A stretch of DNA of 64,000 nt, from positions 1 through 64,000 of the forward strand of contig NZ_JAAIKR010000008.1 in the NCBI RefSeq assembly GCF_018221465.1, read 5' to 3'. The position numbers and the translations under genes were made by a program. The notes under the pieces were generated by a model, which saw only the letters and a list, made by a program, of their open reading frames with translations, had not been told where the DNA came from and did no database searches. Of this stretch, positions 46,079 to 58,545 are shown piece by piece (within the stretch, counting starts at the first letter, position 1; each line of letters starts with the position of its first letter). Source of the stretch: Shewanella intestini (GTDB lineage: Bacteria; Pseudomonadota; Gammaproteobacteria; Enterobacterales; Shewanellaceae).

Positions 46079-46633
46079 CTACTTGGCATTTTTCAGCTTT
46101 AACATCCGCATCAAGGTTTGGTCTTTATCAAAAAAATGGTGTTTAAGCGCCGCCAATGTGTGAATGAAAACTAACCCGATTAAGGTATACGCTAACCATT
46201 GATGAATATTGCCTGCAACCACAGCTTGGTCGGCTATCAATACCTTAGGTGCGGGCAGTTCAAACCAATCAAAAACCCAAATTGAACGACCATCAGCAGT
46301 AGATATCAATACGCCAGAGAACATAATGCTCAGCATAATGAGATACATGCTGCGCTGCGCCCAACGCGCGCTTAATTGCTGCCATTTTTTATGCTGTGCT
46401 AAAGGGGCTGGCTTTATATTCACCATGTTCCAAAGCAGGCGTAATAGGGTTAAAAGCAGTAATATCAAGCCAACACTTTTATGAATATGCGGCGCTTGTT
46501 GATACCACTGGCTGTAATAACTTAAATCAACCATCCACCAACCTAACCCAAACAGCCCAATAATGAGCGCGGCACTAAGCCAATGCAGCAAAATGGCGAT
46601 AATGCCATAACCACTTAACTGGTTTTTAAACAT
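46079..46633 (-). CDS. Cytochrome b561 family protein
   Basis: This 184-residue four-helix membrane protein of the bacterial b561 (DUF/PF01292) type has candidate heme ligands in IIAILLHWLSAALIIGL, APHIHKSVGLILLLL, GNIHQWLAYTLIGLV and FIHTLAALKHHF. It probably oxidises quinol or carries electrons across the inner membrane. Paired with the downstream YceI gene, as yceJ-yceI in E. coli. No terminator is seen between the two genes (180 bases). Confidence 0.9.
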   Translation of the reverse strand: MFKNQLSGYGIIAILLHWLSAALIIGLFGLGWWMVDLSYYSQWYQQAPHIHKSVGLILLLLTLLRLLWNMVNIKPAPLAQHKKWQQLSARWAQRSMYLIMLSIMFSGVLISTADGRSIWVFDWFELPAPKVLIADQAVVAGNIHQWLAYTLIGLVFIHTLAALKHHFFDKDQTLMRMLKLKNAK

Positions 46634-47031
46634 GGTTGTCCCTTATTTCACTGCTATTACTTGTGCTTTGGTTGAACGGTAATGTAGCCAATATTAAACC
46701 GGTTTATCATTTAATCTTGCGCCCGCAACTAGCGAGCAGTAACAAGATATCGGTTAATAACCCAGTAATATATACCAAGCTTATCTCATCTATTGTTTAA
46801 TATCGCTCAATCAGTCTTAGTTGATACATTATGAGACGTACTTTAATGGAAGATAAATGTGCCGATAAGTAATAAATCGTCAATAATTGCGCATTAACTA
46901 GGCTAACAATTCAATTAAGCCAAAAAACCACTTGCACGTTAAAATTCATCACTATAATATGTGGCCACTTCAATGACATCAGCGTTTACGCCAATGTTAT
47001 TGCAGTAGCCAACTAACGCTTTAGTTTAGTT
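46634..47031. other. Spacer between cytochrome b561 gene and the tRNA cassette
   Basis: 398 bases. The right end carries the first tRNA promoter (46932-46958). No gene is recognised in the rest. Confidence 0.5.
46932..46958 (+). promoter_or_regulatory. Promoter of the first tRNA-Phe/tRNA-Thr unit
   Basis: TTGCAC (46932-46937) and TATAAT (46953-46958) are 15 bases apart, with the same arrangement repeated in the second unit (47462-47488). Conservation between the diverged copies supports it despite the short spacing. Confidence 0.6.
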
Positions 47032-47107
47032 GCCCGAATAGCTCAGTCGGTAGAGCAGAGGATTGAAAATCCTCGTGTCCCTGGTTCGATTCCGGGTTCG
47101 GGCACCA
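47032..47107 (+). tRNA. tRNA-Phe (GAA), copy 1
   Basis: 76 bases including the encoded CCA. The acceptor stem is GCCCGAA/TTCGGGC, the D-arm has AGCTCAGTCGGTAGAGC, the anticodon loop TTGAAAA gives GAA, and the T-arm has GGTTCGATTCC. Identical to copy 2. Confidence 0.97.
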
Positions 47108-47144
47108 CAATTTATTTAATAGTGTGTCACTGTTAAAAAAATTA

Positions 47145-47220
<76 letters not shown>

Positions 47221-47229
47221 TATACAGAC

Positions 47230-47256
47230 AAGCCACTCAATAGAGTGGCTTTTTTG
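47230..47256 (+). terminator. Intrinsic terminator of tRNA unit 1
   Basis: Stem AAGCCACTC/GAGTGGCTT with a 4-base loop, followed by TTTTG. It is ten bases past the CCA end. Confidence 0.9.
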
Positions 47257-47461
47257 TGGGCTAAACTTGCCCTTCCCAGTTCAGTTAACAACCTAGCCAG
47301 CTATCAAGCTAATCAGCTTTCAAGTGTTTATTCCACTGCATATCAAACAATACTGAATCGGCGATGATGAGCATTTGAAACTAAATCAGCCATTTTTTAT
47401 ATCAACCTCTATAGCAAACGGCTAAGATCCATCCAAACAACCCAATAAGCTGAAAAATCAC

Positions 47462-47488
47462 TTGCAGGATAAAACACATCTCTATAAT
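47462..47488 (+). promoter_or_regulatory. Promoter of the second tRNA unit
   Basis: TTGCAG and TATAAT (47483-47488), spaced as in unit 1, with diverged sequence in between. Confidence 0.6.
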
Positions 47489-47567
47489 ATGTGCGCACTC
47501 CAAACAACATGGGTTAACGCTTACGTTAAGCTAGTTTGTAGTAGACAACTAACGCTTTAGTTTAGTT

Positions 47568-47643
47568 GCCCGAATAGCTCAGTCGGTAGAGCAGAGGATT
47601 GAAAATCCTCGTGTCCCTGGTTCGATTCCGGGTTCGGGCACCA
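47568..47643 (+). tRNA. tRNA-Phe (GAA), copy 2
   Basis: 76 bases, identical to the copy at 47032-47107, including CCA and the anticodon loop TTGAAAA. Confidence 0.97.
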
Positions 47644-47680
47644 CAATTTATTTAATAGTGTGTCACTGTTAAAAAAATTA

Positions 47681-47756
<76 letters not shown>

Positions 47757-47765
47757 TATACAGAC

Positions 47766-47792
47766 AAGCCACTCAACAGAGTGGCTTTTTTG
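47766..47792 (+). terminator. Intrinsic terminator of tRNA unit 2
   Basis: Stem AAGCCACTC/GAGTGGCTT as in unit 1, loop AACA instead of AATA, followed by TTTTTG-like T residues. Confidence 0.9.
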
Positions 47793-48078
47793 TATCTGTC
47801 ATTAATCCTTCACCCAATTAACGACTTCCATTTGCTACTTTCAAGCCACATTGATTATTGCCTATAGCGCGTATTTAGCATAACTCTCAAGATACCTCCC
47901 TGAGTTTTAAACTGTTACCTATATCCCCCATTGTTAAATGCGAATCCAAATCGAATATCAAAATAATCCCTAAATCGAATACCGGAAACAACCCCTAAAT
48001 AGCGTGCCTAAAAAACCTCTGACGCTTAATACCAATCGCTTACTCAAACAGCAACGCAACTGCGATCGTCAGGCAACA

Positions 48079-48104
48079 AAAAGGCGACCACTTGGTCGCC
48101 TTTT
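48079..48104 (-). terminator. Intrinsic terminator after purL
   Basis: 11-bp stem AAAAGGCGACC/GGTCGCCTTTT with a 4-base loop, followed on the minus strand by TGTTGCC; the T-run is formed by the stem base. About 70 bases past the purL stop. Confidence 0.8.
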
Positions 48105-48171
48105 AGATTAACGCTGTTCTTTATTGCTATTTTCTATGGCAGTTAGCACCAAAGCAATAAGTCAGTTCAGC

Positions 48172-51100
48172 TTAACCGATTTTAACGCGTGCATTACGGA
48201 ACATACGCATCCATGGGCTATCTTCGCCCCACTCTTGTGGGTGCCAAGAGTTAGCTACCGTTCTAAACACACGCTCAGGGTGCGGCATCATAATCGTCAC
48301 GCGGCCATCAGTAGAACACAGGCCTGTCATACCATTAGGCGAACCATTTGGGTTTAGCGGGTATTGTGTTGCTATTGCGCCATTACCGTCAACATAACGC
48401 AGTGCAATTGTGCCTGACGCTTCTGCTGCGGCTAATGCTTGTGCTGATGCAAACTCGGCTAAACCTTCACCGTGAGAGACTGCAATCGGCATACGAGAGC
48501 CAGCCATACCAGACAAGAATGCTGATGGACTATCTTGTACTTCAACCAAGCTGAAACGCGCTTCAAAACGCTCTGAGCGGTTACGAACAAAACGTGGCCA
48601 GTGCTCACTTCCCGGGATGATTTCTTTTAAGTTAGATAACATCTGACAACCGTTACATACACCTAAGGCAATGCTTGAGTCACGTTCAAAGAAACGACTG
48701 AATTCATCACGCGCGCGGTTGTTAAATAAGATGGATTTAGCCCAACCTTCACCAGCACCTAATACGTCACCGTAAGAGAAACCACCACAAGCCACTAGGC
48801 CTTGGAACTCTTCTAGACTAATACGACCGGCTAAAATGTCTGACATGTGAACGTCGCGACTTTCAAAGCCTGCGCGGTCAAATGCTGCAGCCATTTCAAC
48901 ATGCGAGTTAACCCCTTGCTCACGTAAGATTGCCATTTTAGGTGCAGCACCTTTAGCAATATATGGCGCGGCAACATCTTCACTTGGGTTAAAGCCTAAT
49001 TTCACTTTAAGGCCTGGAGCGTCAGCAACTTGTTTAAGCTCAAACTCTTCTTTAGCGCATTCCGGGTTGTCACGTAATGCTTGCATACGGTAAGTCGTTT
49101 CAGACCAAAGGGTACGCAGAGCCGTACGCGTGTCTTCAAATACCACACGCTCGCCATCTTTAATGCTAATGCTGTTACCTGCAACTAAGGTACCGATTGC
49201 ATGACAAGCGACGCCTTTTGCGGTAAATGCGGCTTTAACTGCGTCAACATCAGTTTGAGCCACTTGGATTACGCCGCCTAACTCTTCGTTAAACAAACGC
49301 TCAATATCAGTGCCTTGTAATGAAGCAAGGTCAATATCTAAACCTGTGTTACCAGCAAATGCCATTTCCACTAGCGTGGTAAATAAACCACCGTCACTGC
49401 GGTCATGGTAAGCCATCACGCTTTGGTCATTTACTAATTGCTGCATCACTTCAAAGAAGCCAGCAAGTGAAGATGCTTTATCTAATGTTGGTGCAACGTC
49501 GCCCAGTTCACTGTAAACCTGTGCTAAACAAGAGCCACCTAAACGGTGTTGGCCGTTGCTAAGATCGAGCATCAATAATTGGCTGTCGCCTTTGTCGCTG
49601 CGAAGCTCTGGAGTGACCGTTTTACGAATGTCGTTAACCACGCCAAATGAGGTGATCACGAGCGAAAGAGGAGACGTTACCGTTTTGTTTTCGCCGTTAT
49701 CTTCCCAAGCTGTCTTCATTGACATTGAGTCTTTACCCACTGGGATAGTCAAGCCAAGCTCTGGACATAAATCTTCACCGATGGCTTTAACCGCTTCATA
49801 AAGACCGGCGTCTTCACCTGGATGACCTGCTGGTGACATCCAGTTAGCAGATAACTTAATGCGTTTAAATGAACCGATGTCAGTACCGGCAATGTTCATG
49901 ATTGATTCAGCAACGGCCATACGAGCAGAAGCGTCAAAATCAAGCAGTGCCAGCGGGGTACGTTCACCCATTGCCATCGCTTCACCGGCGTAGCTGTCAA
50001 AACTTGACGCTGTCACCGCGCAATCAGCAACAGGAACCTGCCAAGGGCCAACTAATTGGTCACGGTTAACTAAACCCGTTACCGAGCGGTCGCCAATGGT
50101 GATAAGGAAGGTTTTATCAGCAACGGTTGGTAATGTAAGAATACGTTTTACCGCATCTTTTAAATCAATCTTAGTTTGGTCAACAGCAGGAGACTGTGCT
50201 TTAGCTGACACCACATCACGGCTCATTTTAGGTGCTTTACCTAATAATACTTCAAGCGGTAAGTCGATTGGTTTGTCGTTAAAGTGACTGTCAGCCAAGG
50301 TAAGGTGACGCTCTTGTGTCGCTTCACCTACTACGGCAAATGGCGCACGTTCACGAGCACAAATATCGGCAAACTGTTGTAAGTTTTCTGGCGCTACTGA
50401 CATCACATAACGTTCTTGTGATTCGTTACACCAAATTTCTAACGGGCTCATGCCTGGCTCATCAGATGGCACGTTACGTAGGTCAAATAAACCACCGCGT
50501 CCGCCGTCATCGACTAATTCAGGGAAAGCATTTGATAACCCACCAGCACCCACGTCATGAATAAACTGAATTGGGTTGTCATCACCAAGCTGCCAGCATC
50601 GGTCGATAACTTCTTGACAGCGGCGCTCCATTTCTGGATTTTCACGCTGAACTGAAGCAAAGTCTAAATCTTCACTTGATTGACCAGACGTCATTGAAGA
50701 CGCGGCGCCGCCACCAAGGCCGATGTTCATTGCCGGGCCACCAAGCACAATTAATTTAGCGCCAACAGTGATCTCACCTTTTTGAACATGTTCTTCGCGA
50801 ATGTTACCTAAACCACCAGCAAGCATGATGGGTTTATGATAACCACGCACTTCAACACCGTTATGGCTGGAAACTTGTTGCTCGTAGGTGCGGAAGTAAC
50901 CTGTTAATGCTGGGCGACCAAATTCGTTGTTAAACGCCGCGCCACCTAATGGGCCTTCAATCATAATGTCTAATGGCGTCACAATGCGGTCTGGTTTGCC
51001 ATAGTCGGCTTCCCAAGGTTGTACAAAACCAGGGATTTTTAAGTTAGACACGGTAAAACCGGTTAAACCCGCTTTTGGTTTTGAACCACGGCCAGTTGCA

Positions 51101-52053
51101 CCTTCATCACGGATTTCACCACCAGAACCTGTCGCAGCGCCAGGATATGGGCTAATGGCAGTTGGATGGTTATGGGTTTCAACTTTCATCAACACATGCA
51201 TTGGCTCAGTGTGATAGTTGTAAGTACCGTCTGGGTCGGGGAAGAAACGCCCTGCAACACTGCCTTCCATCACGGCGGCGTTATCTTTATAAGCGGATAA
51301 CACATGTTCAGGCGTGGTTTCGAAGGTGTTTTTAATCATTTTGAATAATGATTTTGGTTGCACTTCACCGTCGATGGTCCAGTCAGCATTAAAAATCTTA
51401 TGACGACAATGTTCAGAGTTGGCTTGGGCAAACATCATCAGCTCGATGTCATTTGGATTACGGTTTAGCTTAATGAAGTTTTCAACTAAATAATCAATCT
51501 CGTCATCAGCTAATGCTAAACCCAGTTGGGTGTTCGCCACCTCTAATGCTCTGCGGCCTTCACCTAAAATATTAACGCTTTTATATTGCGCTGGCGCTGT
51601 GCGTTCAAACAACACGCTAGCTTGTTCAAAGCTAGGTAAAATAACTTCCACCATACGGTCATGTAATAAGTTATTTAACTGCTTTTGTTGCTCAGCATTT
51701 AGTTCACTTGACTCAACATAATACGCAATACCACGTTCGAGGCGGGTCACTTGTGCTAAACCACAATTGTGAGCAATGTCAGTTGCTTTTGAAGACCAAG
51801 GAGAAATGGTGCCTGCTCGAGGGGTAACAAACACAAGTTGCCCTTGTGGTGAATGAGATTCTATCGCTGGACCATAAGTGAGAATTCGTTCGAGTTGCTG
51901 ACGTTCATTGTCATCTAATGGCTGGGTTAAGTCAGCTAAATGGACATATTCAGCGTAGATATTGGACACAGGAAGTGCTGCACTGTCGCAGGCCTCCATG
52001 AGTTTTTGAACTCTAAATGCAGAAAGTGCCGGGGCTCCACGAAAGATTTCCAT
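48172..52053 (-). CDS. purL: Phosphoribosylformylglycinamidine synthase
   Basis: This large single-chain PurL of about 1293 residues converts FGAR to FGAM with ATP and glutamine in purine synthesis. The N-terminal domain opens [20 protein letters not shown]. The FGAM synthase core has [39 protein letters not shown] and [19 protein letters not shown]. The C-terminal glutaminase domain has [20 protein letters not shown] and [11 protein letters not shown] (nucleophile Cys), ending with MPHPERVFR. Length matches E. coli (1295). GTG at 52056 followed by ATG at 52053 are both possible starts; AAGGTG lies upstream. Confidence 0.97.
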   Translation of the reverse strand: MEIFRGAPALSAFRVQKLMEACDSAALPVSNIYAEYVHLADLTQPLDDNERQQLERILTYGPAIESHSPQGQLVFVTPRAGTISPWSSKATDIAHNCGLAQVTRLERGIAYYVESSELNAEQQKQLNNLLHDRMVEVILPSFEQASVLFERTAPAQYKSVNILGEGRRALEVANTQLGLALADDEIDYLVENFIKLNRNPNDIELMMFAQANSEHCRHKIFNADWTIDGEVQPKSLFKMIKNTFETTPEHVLSAYKDNAAVMEGSVAGRFFPDPDGTYNYHTEPMHVLMKVETHNHPTAISPYPGAATGSGGEIRDEGATGRGSKPKAGLTGFTVSNLKIPGFVQPWEADYGKPDRIVTPLDIMIEGPLGGAAFNNEFGRPALTGYFRTYEQQVSSHNGVEVRGYHKPIMLAGGLGNIREEHVQKGEITVGAKLIVLGGPAMNIGLGGGAASSMTSGQSSEDLDFASVQRENPEMERRCQEVIDRCWQLGDDNPIQFIHDVGAGGLSNAFPELVDDGGRGGLFDLRNVPSDEPGMSPLEIWCNESQERYVMSVAPENLQQFADICARERAPFAVVGEATQERHLTLADSHFNDKPIDLPLEVLLGKAPKMSRDVVSAKAQSPAVDQTKIDLKDAVKRILTLPTVADKTFLITIGDRSVTGLVNRDQLVGPWQVPVADCAVTASSFDSYAGEAMAMGERTPLALLDFDASARMAVAESIMNIAGTDIGSFKRIKLSANWMSPAGHPGEDAGLYEAVKAIGEDLCPELGLTIPVGKDSMSMKTAWEDNGENKTVTSPLSLVITSFGVVNDIRKTVTPELRSDKGDSQLLMLDLSNGQHRLGGSCLAQVYSELGDVAPTLDKASSLAGFFEVMQQLVNDQSVMAYHDRSDGGLFTTLVEMAFAGNTGLDIDLASLQGTDIERLFNEELGGVIQVAQTDVDAVKAAFTAKGVACHAIGTLVAGNSISIKDGERVVFEDTRTALRTLWSETTYRMQALRDNPECAKEEFELKQVADAPGLKVKLGFNPSEDVAAPYIAKGAAPKMAILREQGVNSHVEMAAAFDRAGFESRDVHMSDILAGRISLEEFQGLVACGGFSYGDVLGAGEGWAKSILFNNRARDEFSRFFERDSSIALGVCNGCQMLSNLKEIIPGSEHWPRFVRNRSERFEARFSLVEVQDSPSAFLSGMAGSRMPIAVSHGEGLAEFASAQALAAAEASGTIALRYVDGNGAIATQYPLNPNGSPNGMTGLCSTDGRVTIMMPHPERVFRTVANSWHPQEWGEDSPWMRMFRNARVKIG

Positions 52054-52427
52054 CACGTCTATTCACCTTATATTTGTATAGCAGGGTCAGAATTGGCGCT
52101 ATTATAGGGAATTGACTAATACAAATCATCAGCTACAGCTTACTAAAACAGTGTTTCCCGCTACAGGAAATATGTAACGATTAAATTGCTTAAAAGCCCT
52201 GTCACAATCAGCTTTTGCCGGTTATTTTTTCGCCTAAAAGTGAGTTATTATGGATTCAGTTTTAGACGAGATGAACAACTAATGATAAAGTGACCATTGG
52301 CCTCACCTTTATTTAACATATAATTAGCATTAGCCATTATCTTATTGATTGTTGATAATCATCATTCTCATCAAATACATAATCAACTATAAATTCAATT
52401 CATTACGAGGTTACGCCCCCTAACGTT
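52054..52427. other. Divergent control region of purL and mltF
   Basis: A TATAAT on the minus strand at 52101-52106 is a probable purL -10; its -35 is not obvious. I see no clear PurR operator. The mltF side has no strong promoter that I can name. Confidence 0.45.
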
Positions 52428-53867
52428 ATGCTCAATAAACTCAAAATTGGTTTCTTTTTTGTATTTATAACCGCCTGTCAGCCGGTCAAAATAGACGAAA
52501 TTGAAGTCGCCAACACACCAGTCAAGCGCACTGTTCTAAAGGTGGGGACATTGTATGGGCCACAGATTTATTTAAAATCTGAACATGGTGAGTCTGGTTT
52601 TGATTTTGAAATGGCGCAGCGCTTTGCAGAGTTTTTAGACGTAGAATTACAAATGGTGCCTTTTAATGACCGTAGCCATTTATTTAGCGCATTAAAAAAC
52701 CAACAAATAGATCTTATTGCTGCAGGTATTTCTAAAACCCCAACCCGAGCTGAACAATTTAAACTAGGGCCAACTTTGTATTATGTTAATCAGGTTTTGG
52801 TTTACAAAGCTGGCCATTTTAGGCCTCGAGACATTAGTCAATTATCTGGCAAAGTGATGATACTGCCCGACTCTGCCGCCGAAAATACCTTAATAAACTT
52901 ACAAAGTGACTTCCCTAAGTTACATTGGCAAACCGCTAAAAATATCGATTATGAAGCTTTGCTTGCCATGGTTGTGAGCGGCGAACTTGATTACACCGTC
53001 ATCGACTCTAACAGTTTATTAATTTCACAGCGTTTTTTACCCGAACTGCGTGAAGCAATGACCTTAGAAGAAAAGACTGAAGTCACATGGTTGTTACCTG
53101 CTGACAGCGATGATTCTCTTATGAGTCAATTACTGACATTTTGGCACCAACAAAAACGTGCTGGTACCTTTGAATACCTTGATGAAAAATACTTTGGTCA
53201 TGTAAAACGATTTGATTATGTTGATACCCGCGCATTTATTCGCGCCATTGATAATGTGTTGCCTGAATATCAAAACATGTTTGAAAAATATGCAGGCACA
53301 CTTGATTGGCGCAAACTAGCCGCTACCAGTTATCAAGAGTCTCACTGGAATCCCAAAGCGCGATCACCTACCGGTGTTCGTGGCATGATGATGCTCACCA
53401 GACCGACTGCGTCATATGTTGGGGTTAAAAACCGACTTGATGCAGAACAAAGTATCCGCGGTGGGGCGAAATATTTACAAAATATGCTTGATAGATTGCC
53501 TGAGTCTATCCCTGATAATCAGCGTACTTGGTTTGCTTTAGCATCTTACAATGTGGGCTTAGGCCATGTAGAAGATGCCCGTAAAATGGCACAATCGATG
53601 GGGTTAGATCCGAGTGCTTGGCGAGATGTAAAAAAGGTTCTCCCCCTATTGCAGCAATCTAAATATTACAAACAAACCCGCTATGGTTATGCCAGAGGCG
53701 GCGAAGCGGTTTATTATGTGGACAATATTCGACGTTATTACGACACCTTAGTGTGGGTCGATAATCAAACCAAACAGCTTAATGAGAAAAACAACCTAGA
53801 TGCAGTGCCAGATGGTGAAATTGTCGCAGAGGAAAAAATTAACCCAATATTAGAATCGGCTCAATAA
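52428..53867 (+). CDS. mltF: Membrane-bound lytic transglycosylase F
   Basis: This 479-residue outer-membrane lipoprotein (signal [13 protein letters not shown] with lipobox ITAC) has two domains. The first is a solute-binding-protein-like domain (about 38-265, with [19 protein letters not shown] and [17 protein letters not shown]). The second is a lysozyme-like SLT domain from about 290, with the catalytic Glu in [20 protein letters not shown], then [14 protein letters not shown] and [19 protein letters not shown]. It cleaves peptidoglycan glycan strands. Divergent from purL, the same arrangement as in other gammaproteobacteria. Confidence 0.95.
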   Translation: MLNKLKIGFFFVFITACQPVKIDEIEVANTPVKRTVLKVGTLYGPQIYLKSEHGESGFDFEMAQRFAEFLDVELQMVPFNDRSHLFSALKNQQIDLIAAGISKTPTRAEQFKLGPTLYYVNQVLVYKAGHFRPRDISQLSGKVMILPDSAAENTLINLQSDFPKLHWQTAKNIDYEALLAMVVSGELDYTVIDSNSLLISQRFLPELREAMTLEEKTEVTWLLPADSDDSLMSQLLTFWHQQKRAGTFEYLDEKYFGHVKRFDYVDTRAFIRAIDNVLPEYQNMFEKYAGTLDWRKLAATSYQESHWNPKARSPTGVRGMMMLTRPTASYVGVKNRLDAEQSIRGGAKYLQNMLDRLPESIPDNQRTWFALASYNVGLGHVEDARKMAQSMGLDPSAWRDVKKVLPLLQQSKYYKQTRYGYARGGEAVYYVDNIRRYYDTLVWVDNQTKQLNEKNNLDAVPDGEIVAEEKINPILESAQ

Positions 53868-53953
53868 TCGCTACAAGTTCACACATTTTGCAAACAAAAA
53901 AACTTGGTTGCAAGCGTAGAACTGTTTACAATACATCGGCCTGATAAATGATA

Positions 53954-53970
53954 GAGAATGCGTTATTCTC
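53954..53970 (+). promoter_or_regulatory. Small hairpin before the ribosome site of a short ORF
   Basis: GAGAAT/ATTCTC with a 5-base loop ends exactly one base before the GGAG of the 47-residue ORF. It could influence translation or mark the transcript 5' end. Confidence 0.4.
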
Positions 53971-53979
53971 GGAGCCGTT

Positions 53980-54123
53980 ATGCGTAAACAATCGATGATG
54001 AATACCTCGACTCGCCGCAGAATTATGATGAAACGTCAACGACGTAGAACGCATGAACGTCAACGTTCACACTTCTTGTATTGGTGGCCAACCGCGCCTT
54101 CGCCTAAAGAAGAAGAAAGCTAA
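53980..54123 (+). CDS. Small basic protein, 47 residues, unknown
   Basis: The frame starts ATG CGT AAA CAA with GGAG five bases upstream and reads MRKQSMMNTSTRRRIMMKRQ, followed by RRRTHERQRSHFLYWWP and TAPSPKEEES to TAA. It has an arginine-rich N-terminal two-thirds, an aromatic FLYWW patch and an acidic tail. It is not similar to any family I recognise. It lies 112 bases after mltF and converges on tadA. The good ribosome site, the shaped composition and the lack of overlap with other genes argue it is real. It could bind RNA or membranes; that is guesswork. Confidence 0.6.
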   Translation: MRKQSMMNTSTRRRIMMKRQRRRTHERQRSHFLYWWPTAPSPKEEES

Positions 54124-54182
54124 CGTCCCCCCTTAATTCCCCATTAGTCTAAATTAACCAAGCACAATGTTAACCACATTGA

Positions 54183-54962
<780 letters not shown>

Positions 54963-55176
54963 CTATAAACACAAATCACCAAGCAATTGAGGCATAACAT
55001 TAGTCGCATAACATTAATGACATAAGCGTTAATAATGATATGGCAGCACTTGCATGCAGCAACGTACCTTAAATGACAAAGGTACTTAACAAAAGCGATA
55101 AATAGCCTTTATTAACCACTTTTGGTAATAACAACACGTCATAAAAACACTTAAAAACAGAAACAATTAACATAAA

Positions 55177-55197
55177 AAAGGCGCCTAAGCGCCTTTT
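55177..55197 (-). terminator. Intrinsic terminator after guaA
   Basis: GC-rich stem AAAGGCGC/GCGCCTTT with a 4-base loop. On the minus strand it is followed by TTTATG, giving a six-T run with the stem base. It is 43 bases past the guaA stop. Confidence 0.85.
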
Positions 55198-55238
55198 ATG
55201 GTTATTTTACCGTCAACTGAACTTAAGTCAGTTACGTG

Positions 55239-56816
55239 TTATTCCCACTCAATTGTTGCAGGTGGCTTACCTGAAATATCATAAACCACACGTGAGATAC
55301 CATCGATTTCATTAATAATACGGTTAGACACACGGCCTAAGAAATCATACGGTAAGTGCGCCCAATGGGCTGTCATGAAGTCAATAGTTTCCACTGCGCG
55401 CAGCGACACAACCCAATCATATTTTCGACCATCGCCCATTACGCCAACAGAGCGTACGGGTAAGAATACAGTAAATGCTTGGCTGACTTTATGGTAAAGG
55501 TCAGCTTTATGCAGCTCTTCAATAAAGATAGCATCCGCTAAGCGCAGTAAATCACAATATTCTTTTTTCACTTCACCTAATACGCGCACACCTAAACCCG
55601 GCCCAGGGAACGGGTGACGATAAAGCATGTCATATGGCAGTCCGAGCTCTAAACCAATTTTACGCACTTCATCTTTAAATAATTCACGTAATGGTTCAAC
55701 TAACCCTAATTCCATATCATCTGGTAACCCGCCCACATTGTGGTGCGATTTAATCACATGTGCTTTACCCGTGGCGCTGCCAGCAGATTCAATCACATCA
55801 GGGTAAATAGTCCCCTGTGCAAGCCACTTTGCATTGACACATTTTTTAGATTCTTCATCAAAGATATCAACAAACACATGACCAATAATTTTACGCTTAG
55901 CTTCTGGATCAGCTTCACCAGCCATGGCGTCAAGGAAGCGATTTTCAGCATCAACATGGACAATATTCAGTCCGAAATGATCGCCAAACATGTCCATGAC
56001 TTGCTCCGCTTCATTTAAACGTAGCAGGCCGTTATCAACGAATACACAAGTCAGCTTATCACCAATTGCGCGATGCAATAACATCGCAACAACTGATGAA
56101 TCAACACCACCTGAAAGCCCTAAAATAACTTCGTCATCACCGATTTGCTGCTTTAAGCGCGCCACGGCATCTTCGATAATTGATGAAGGTTTCCAGTTAG
56201 CTTCACATTGACAAATGTCTAATGCAAAATGCTCAAGCATGCGTTTTCCTTGGCGAGTGTGAGTCACTTCGGGGTGGAATTGCACGCCGTAGAATTTCTT
56301 GTCTTCATTAGCCATGGCAGCAAATGGACAGGTTTCGGTGTTAGCAATAGTGACAAACCCTTCTGGGATTTCAGACACTTTGTCACCATGGCTCATCCAT
56401 ACATCAAGCAATGGTTTACCGTCATCACTTAATGCATCTTCAATGCTTTTGAATAAGTTTGATTCAGTTTGCACTTCAACTTGTGCATAACCAAATTCAC
56501 CTTCACCCACACCTTGAATCACTTTACCACCAAGCTGCTCTGACATGGTTTGCATGCCGTAACAAATACCTAATACAGGTACACCCGCAGTAAATACATA
56601 TTCAGGGGCACGAGGTGAGTCTTTGGCGGTAACACTTTCAGGGCCGCCAGCTAAAATAATACCATTAGGAGCAAATTCTTTAATTTGCGCTTCAGATACA
56701 TCCCAAGCCCAAAGTTCACAATAAACGCCAATTTCGCGAATACGGCGGGCAATCAACTGAGTGTATTGCGATCCAAAGTCTAGGATCAGGATTTTATGAT
56801 CATGAATGTTGCTCAT
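55239..56816 (-). CDS. guaA: GMP synthase (glutamine-hydrolysing)
   Basis: This 525-residue enzyme converts XMP to GMP. The N-terminal class I glutaminase has [35 protein letters not shown] (Cys nucleophile) and [13 protein letters not shown]. The ATP-pyrophosphatase domain has [20 protein letters not shown] (P-loop SGGVDSS), and the C-terminal dimerisation domain ends [20 protein letters not shown]-like. AAGG lies six bases before the ATG. It follows guaB with a terminator between, so part of its expression comes from guaB read-through or its own promoter. Confidence 0.98.
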   Translation of the reverse strand: MSNIHDHKILILDFGSQYTQLIARRIREIGVYCELWAWDVSEAQIKEFAPNGIILAGGPESVTAKDSPRAPEYVFTAGVPVLGICYGMQTMSEQLGGKVIQGVGEGEFGYAQVEVQTESNLFKSIEDALSDDGKPLLDVWMSHGDKVSEIPEGFVTIANTETCPFAAMANEDKKFYGVQFHPEVTHTRQGKRMLEHFALDICQCEANWKPSSIIEDAVARLKQQIGDDEVILGLSGGVDSSVVAMLLHRAIGDKLTCVFVDNGLLRLNEAEQVMDMFGDHFGLNIVHVDAENRFLDAMAGEADPEAKRKIIGHVFVDIFDEESKKCVNAKWLAQGTIYPDVIESAGSATGKAHVIKSHHNVGGLPDDMELGLVEPLRELFKDEVRKIGLELGLPYDMLYRHPFPGPGLGVRVLGEVKKEYCDLLRLADAIFIEELHKADLYHKVSQAFTVFLPVRSVGVMGDGRKYDWVVSLRAVETIDFMTAHWAHLPYDFLGRVSNRIINEIDGISRVVYDISGKPPATIEWE

Positions 56817-56926
56817 GGGATACCTTATATCTGTTTTTTTTAAAAACTGTATTCAGTGTAGGAGTACATCACCCCCAGCTTTAGTTTGCTTTAACGGCAA
56901 TTTTGTTATCACTGAGGTTGAAAAAA

Positions 56927-56945
56927 AGCGGCATTTAATGCCGCT
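56927..56945 (-). terminator. Intrinsic terminator between guaB and guaA
   Basis: 8-bp stem AGCGGCAT/ATGCCGCT with a 3-base loop, followed on the minus strand by TTTTTTC. It starts 9 bases after the guaB stop and would lower guaA transcription from the guaB promoter. Confidence 0.88.
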
Positions 56946-56953
56946 TAGGTCGA

Positions 56954-58426
56954 TTAAGCACCGCTACGGTAGTTCGGCGCTTCTTTACTTATCGTCACGT
57001 CATGGACATGAGACTCACCCATGCCAGCAGAAGTGATTTTTACAAATTCAGCTTTTTCATTAAGGTCTTTAATGGTTGCACAACCTGTTAGCCCCATACA
57101 TGAACGTAAACCACCCATATGTTGGTGAATGATTTCTTTTAACTTGCCTTTGTAAGCCACACGACCTTCAATACCTTCTGGTACTAATTTGTCTGCCGCG
57201 TTATCACTTTGGAAGTACCGGTCAGATGAACCTTGCGTTTGTGTCATTGCACCAAGCGAGCCCATACCACGGTATGATTTATAAGCTCGGCCGTTATAAA
57301 GCTCTGTTTCACCTGGGGCTTCGTCAGTACCTGCGAACATAGAACCTGCCATGATGCATGATGCTCCCGCAGCCAGTGCTTTGGCTAAGTCACCAGAGAA
57401 ACGAATACCGCCATCAGCAATCACAGGAATATCTAAATGTTTAACCGCTTCAGCAGCATCAGATACTGCTGTAATTTGTGGTACACCCACACCGGTTACA
57501 ATCCGTGTTGTACAAATTGAACCAGGGCCAATACCAACTTTAACCGCGTTAACACCGGCTTCAACTAACGCTAATGCGCCTTCAGCCGTTGCCACGTTAC
57601 CGCCAACAATTTGTAGATCAGGGTAAGCTGCGCGAGTATCGCGAATGCGTTGCAAAACACCTTCAGAATGGCCATGAGATGAGTCAATTAGTAGTACGTC
57701 AACACCCGCGTTAACAAGTGCAGCGATACGCTCTTCGTTACCCGCACCAGCGCCAACTGCAGCACCAACACGTAAACGGCCTAATTCATCTTTACATGCA
57801 TTCGGTTTTTGTTCTGCTTTTTGGAAATCTTTAACGGTAATTAAACCCGCTAGTTTGAAGTTGTCATCTACAACCAATACTTTTTCAACGCGGTGTGAAT
57901 GCATTAGCGTTTGTACTTCATCTAACTTAGTGCCTTCAACAACGGTCACTAAGCGATCTTTTGGGGTCATGACTTCTTCAACTGTCATGTTCCAATTCGT
58001 CACAAAACGTACATCACGACCAGTAATAATACCGACAAGTTCATTGGCGTCATTAATCACTGGGTAGCCCGCAAAACCATGACGCTGGGTCAATTGCTTT
58101 ACTTCAGCAAGTGTCGTTGTTGGTTTAACCGTAACAGGTTGTTGAACAATTCCCGCTTCGTAAATTTTAACTTGTCTGACTTCTTCAGCTTGCTGTTCAA
58201 TCGTCATATTCTTATGAATAAAACCTAAGCCGCCTTCTTGCGCCATTGCAATGGCTAAACGAGCTTCTGTGACGGTATCCATAGCGGCAGAAACAATAGG
58301 TGTATTGAGTTCGATTGTTTTAGTCAGTCGCGTTTTAACAACGGCTGTATTTGGGAGGACGGTTGAGTGAGCTGGCACTAATAGAACATCATCAAAAGTT
58401 AGTGCGTCATTTCTTAATCTTAACAT
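56954..58426 (-). CDS. guaB: Inosine-5'-monophosphate dehydrogenase
   Basis: This 490-residue enzyme oxidises IMP to XMP, the branch-point to GMP. The N-terminal part has [19 protein letters not shown] and [14 protein letters not shown]. Two CBS domains follow (about residues 90-205), and the catalytic loop [15 protein letters not shown] carries the active Cys. The flap has [21 protein letters not shown] lies seven bases before the ATG. First gene of guaBA. Confidence 0.98.
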   Translation of the reverse strand: MLRLRNDALTFDDVLLVPAHSTVLPNTAVVKTRLTKTIELNTPIVSAAMDTVTEARLAIAMAQEGGLGFIHKNMTIEQQAEEVRQVKIYEAGIVQQPVTVKPTTTLAEVKQLTQRHGFAGYPVINDANELVGIITGRDVRFVTNWNMTVEEVMTPKDRLVTVVEGTKLDEVQTLMHSHRVEKVLVVDDNFKLAGLITVKDFQKAEQKPNACKDELGRLRVGAAVGAGAGNEERIAALVNAGVDVLLIDSSHGHSEGVLQRIRDTRAAYPDLQIVGGNVATAEGALALVEAGVNAVKVGIGPGSICTTRIVTGVGVPQITAVSDAAEAVKHLDIPVIADGGIRFSGDLAKALAAGASCIMAGSMFAGTDEAPGETELYNGRAYKSYRGMGSLGAMTQTQGSSDRYFQSDNAADKLVPEGIEGRVAYKGKLKEIIHQHMGGLRSCMGLTGCATIKDLNEKAEFVKITSAGMGESHVHDVTISKEAPNYRSGA

Positions 58427-58476
58427 GCAACATCTCCCAGGAGTGGTAGGTAGGAAAGGGTAAATATTGCGGCGGG

Positions 58477-58505
58477 ATTATACCTTGCATATAGCAGTCG
58501 GTAAA
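58477..58505 (-). promoter_or_regulatory. guaB promoter
   Basis: On the minus strand, -35 TTTACC (58500-58505) and -10 TATAAT (58477-58482) are separated by 17 bases. The G/C-rich start region that follows (CCCGCCGC) resembles a stringent-control discriminator, as expected for guaB. Confidence 0.7.
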
Positions 58506-58545
58506 TGGGAAAATATATAAAATACTCATTTGAACGGGTTTTATT

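Larger units (their letters stand above)
47221..47567. other. Spacer between the two tRNA units
   Basis: Contains the terminator of unit 1 (47230-47256) and the promoter of unit 2 (47462-47488). The middle part (47260-47450) is not shared between units and holds no gene. Confidence 0.7.
47757..48171. other. Spacer between tRNA unit 2 and purL
   Basis: Carries the tRNA unit 2 terminator and the purL terminator. In between, a loosely repeated AAATCGAATA word occurs at 47947-47985. No gene is seen. Confidence 0.5.
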
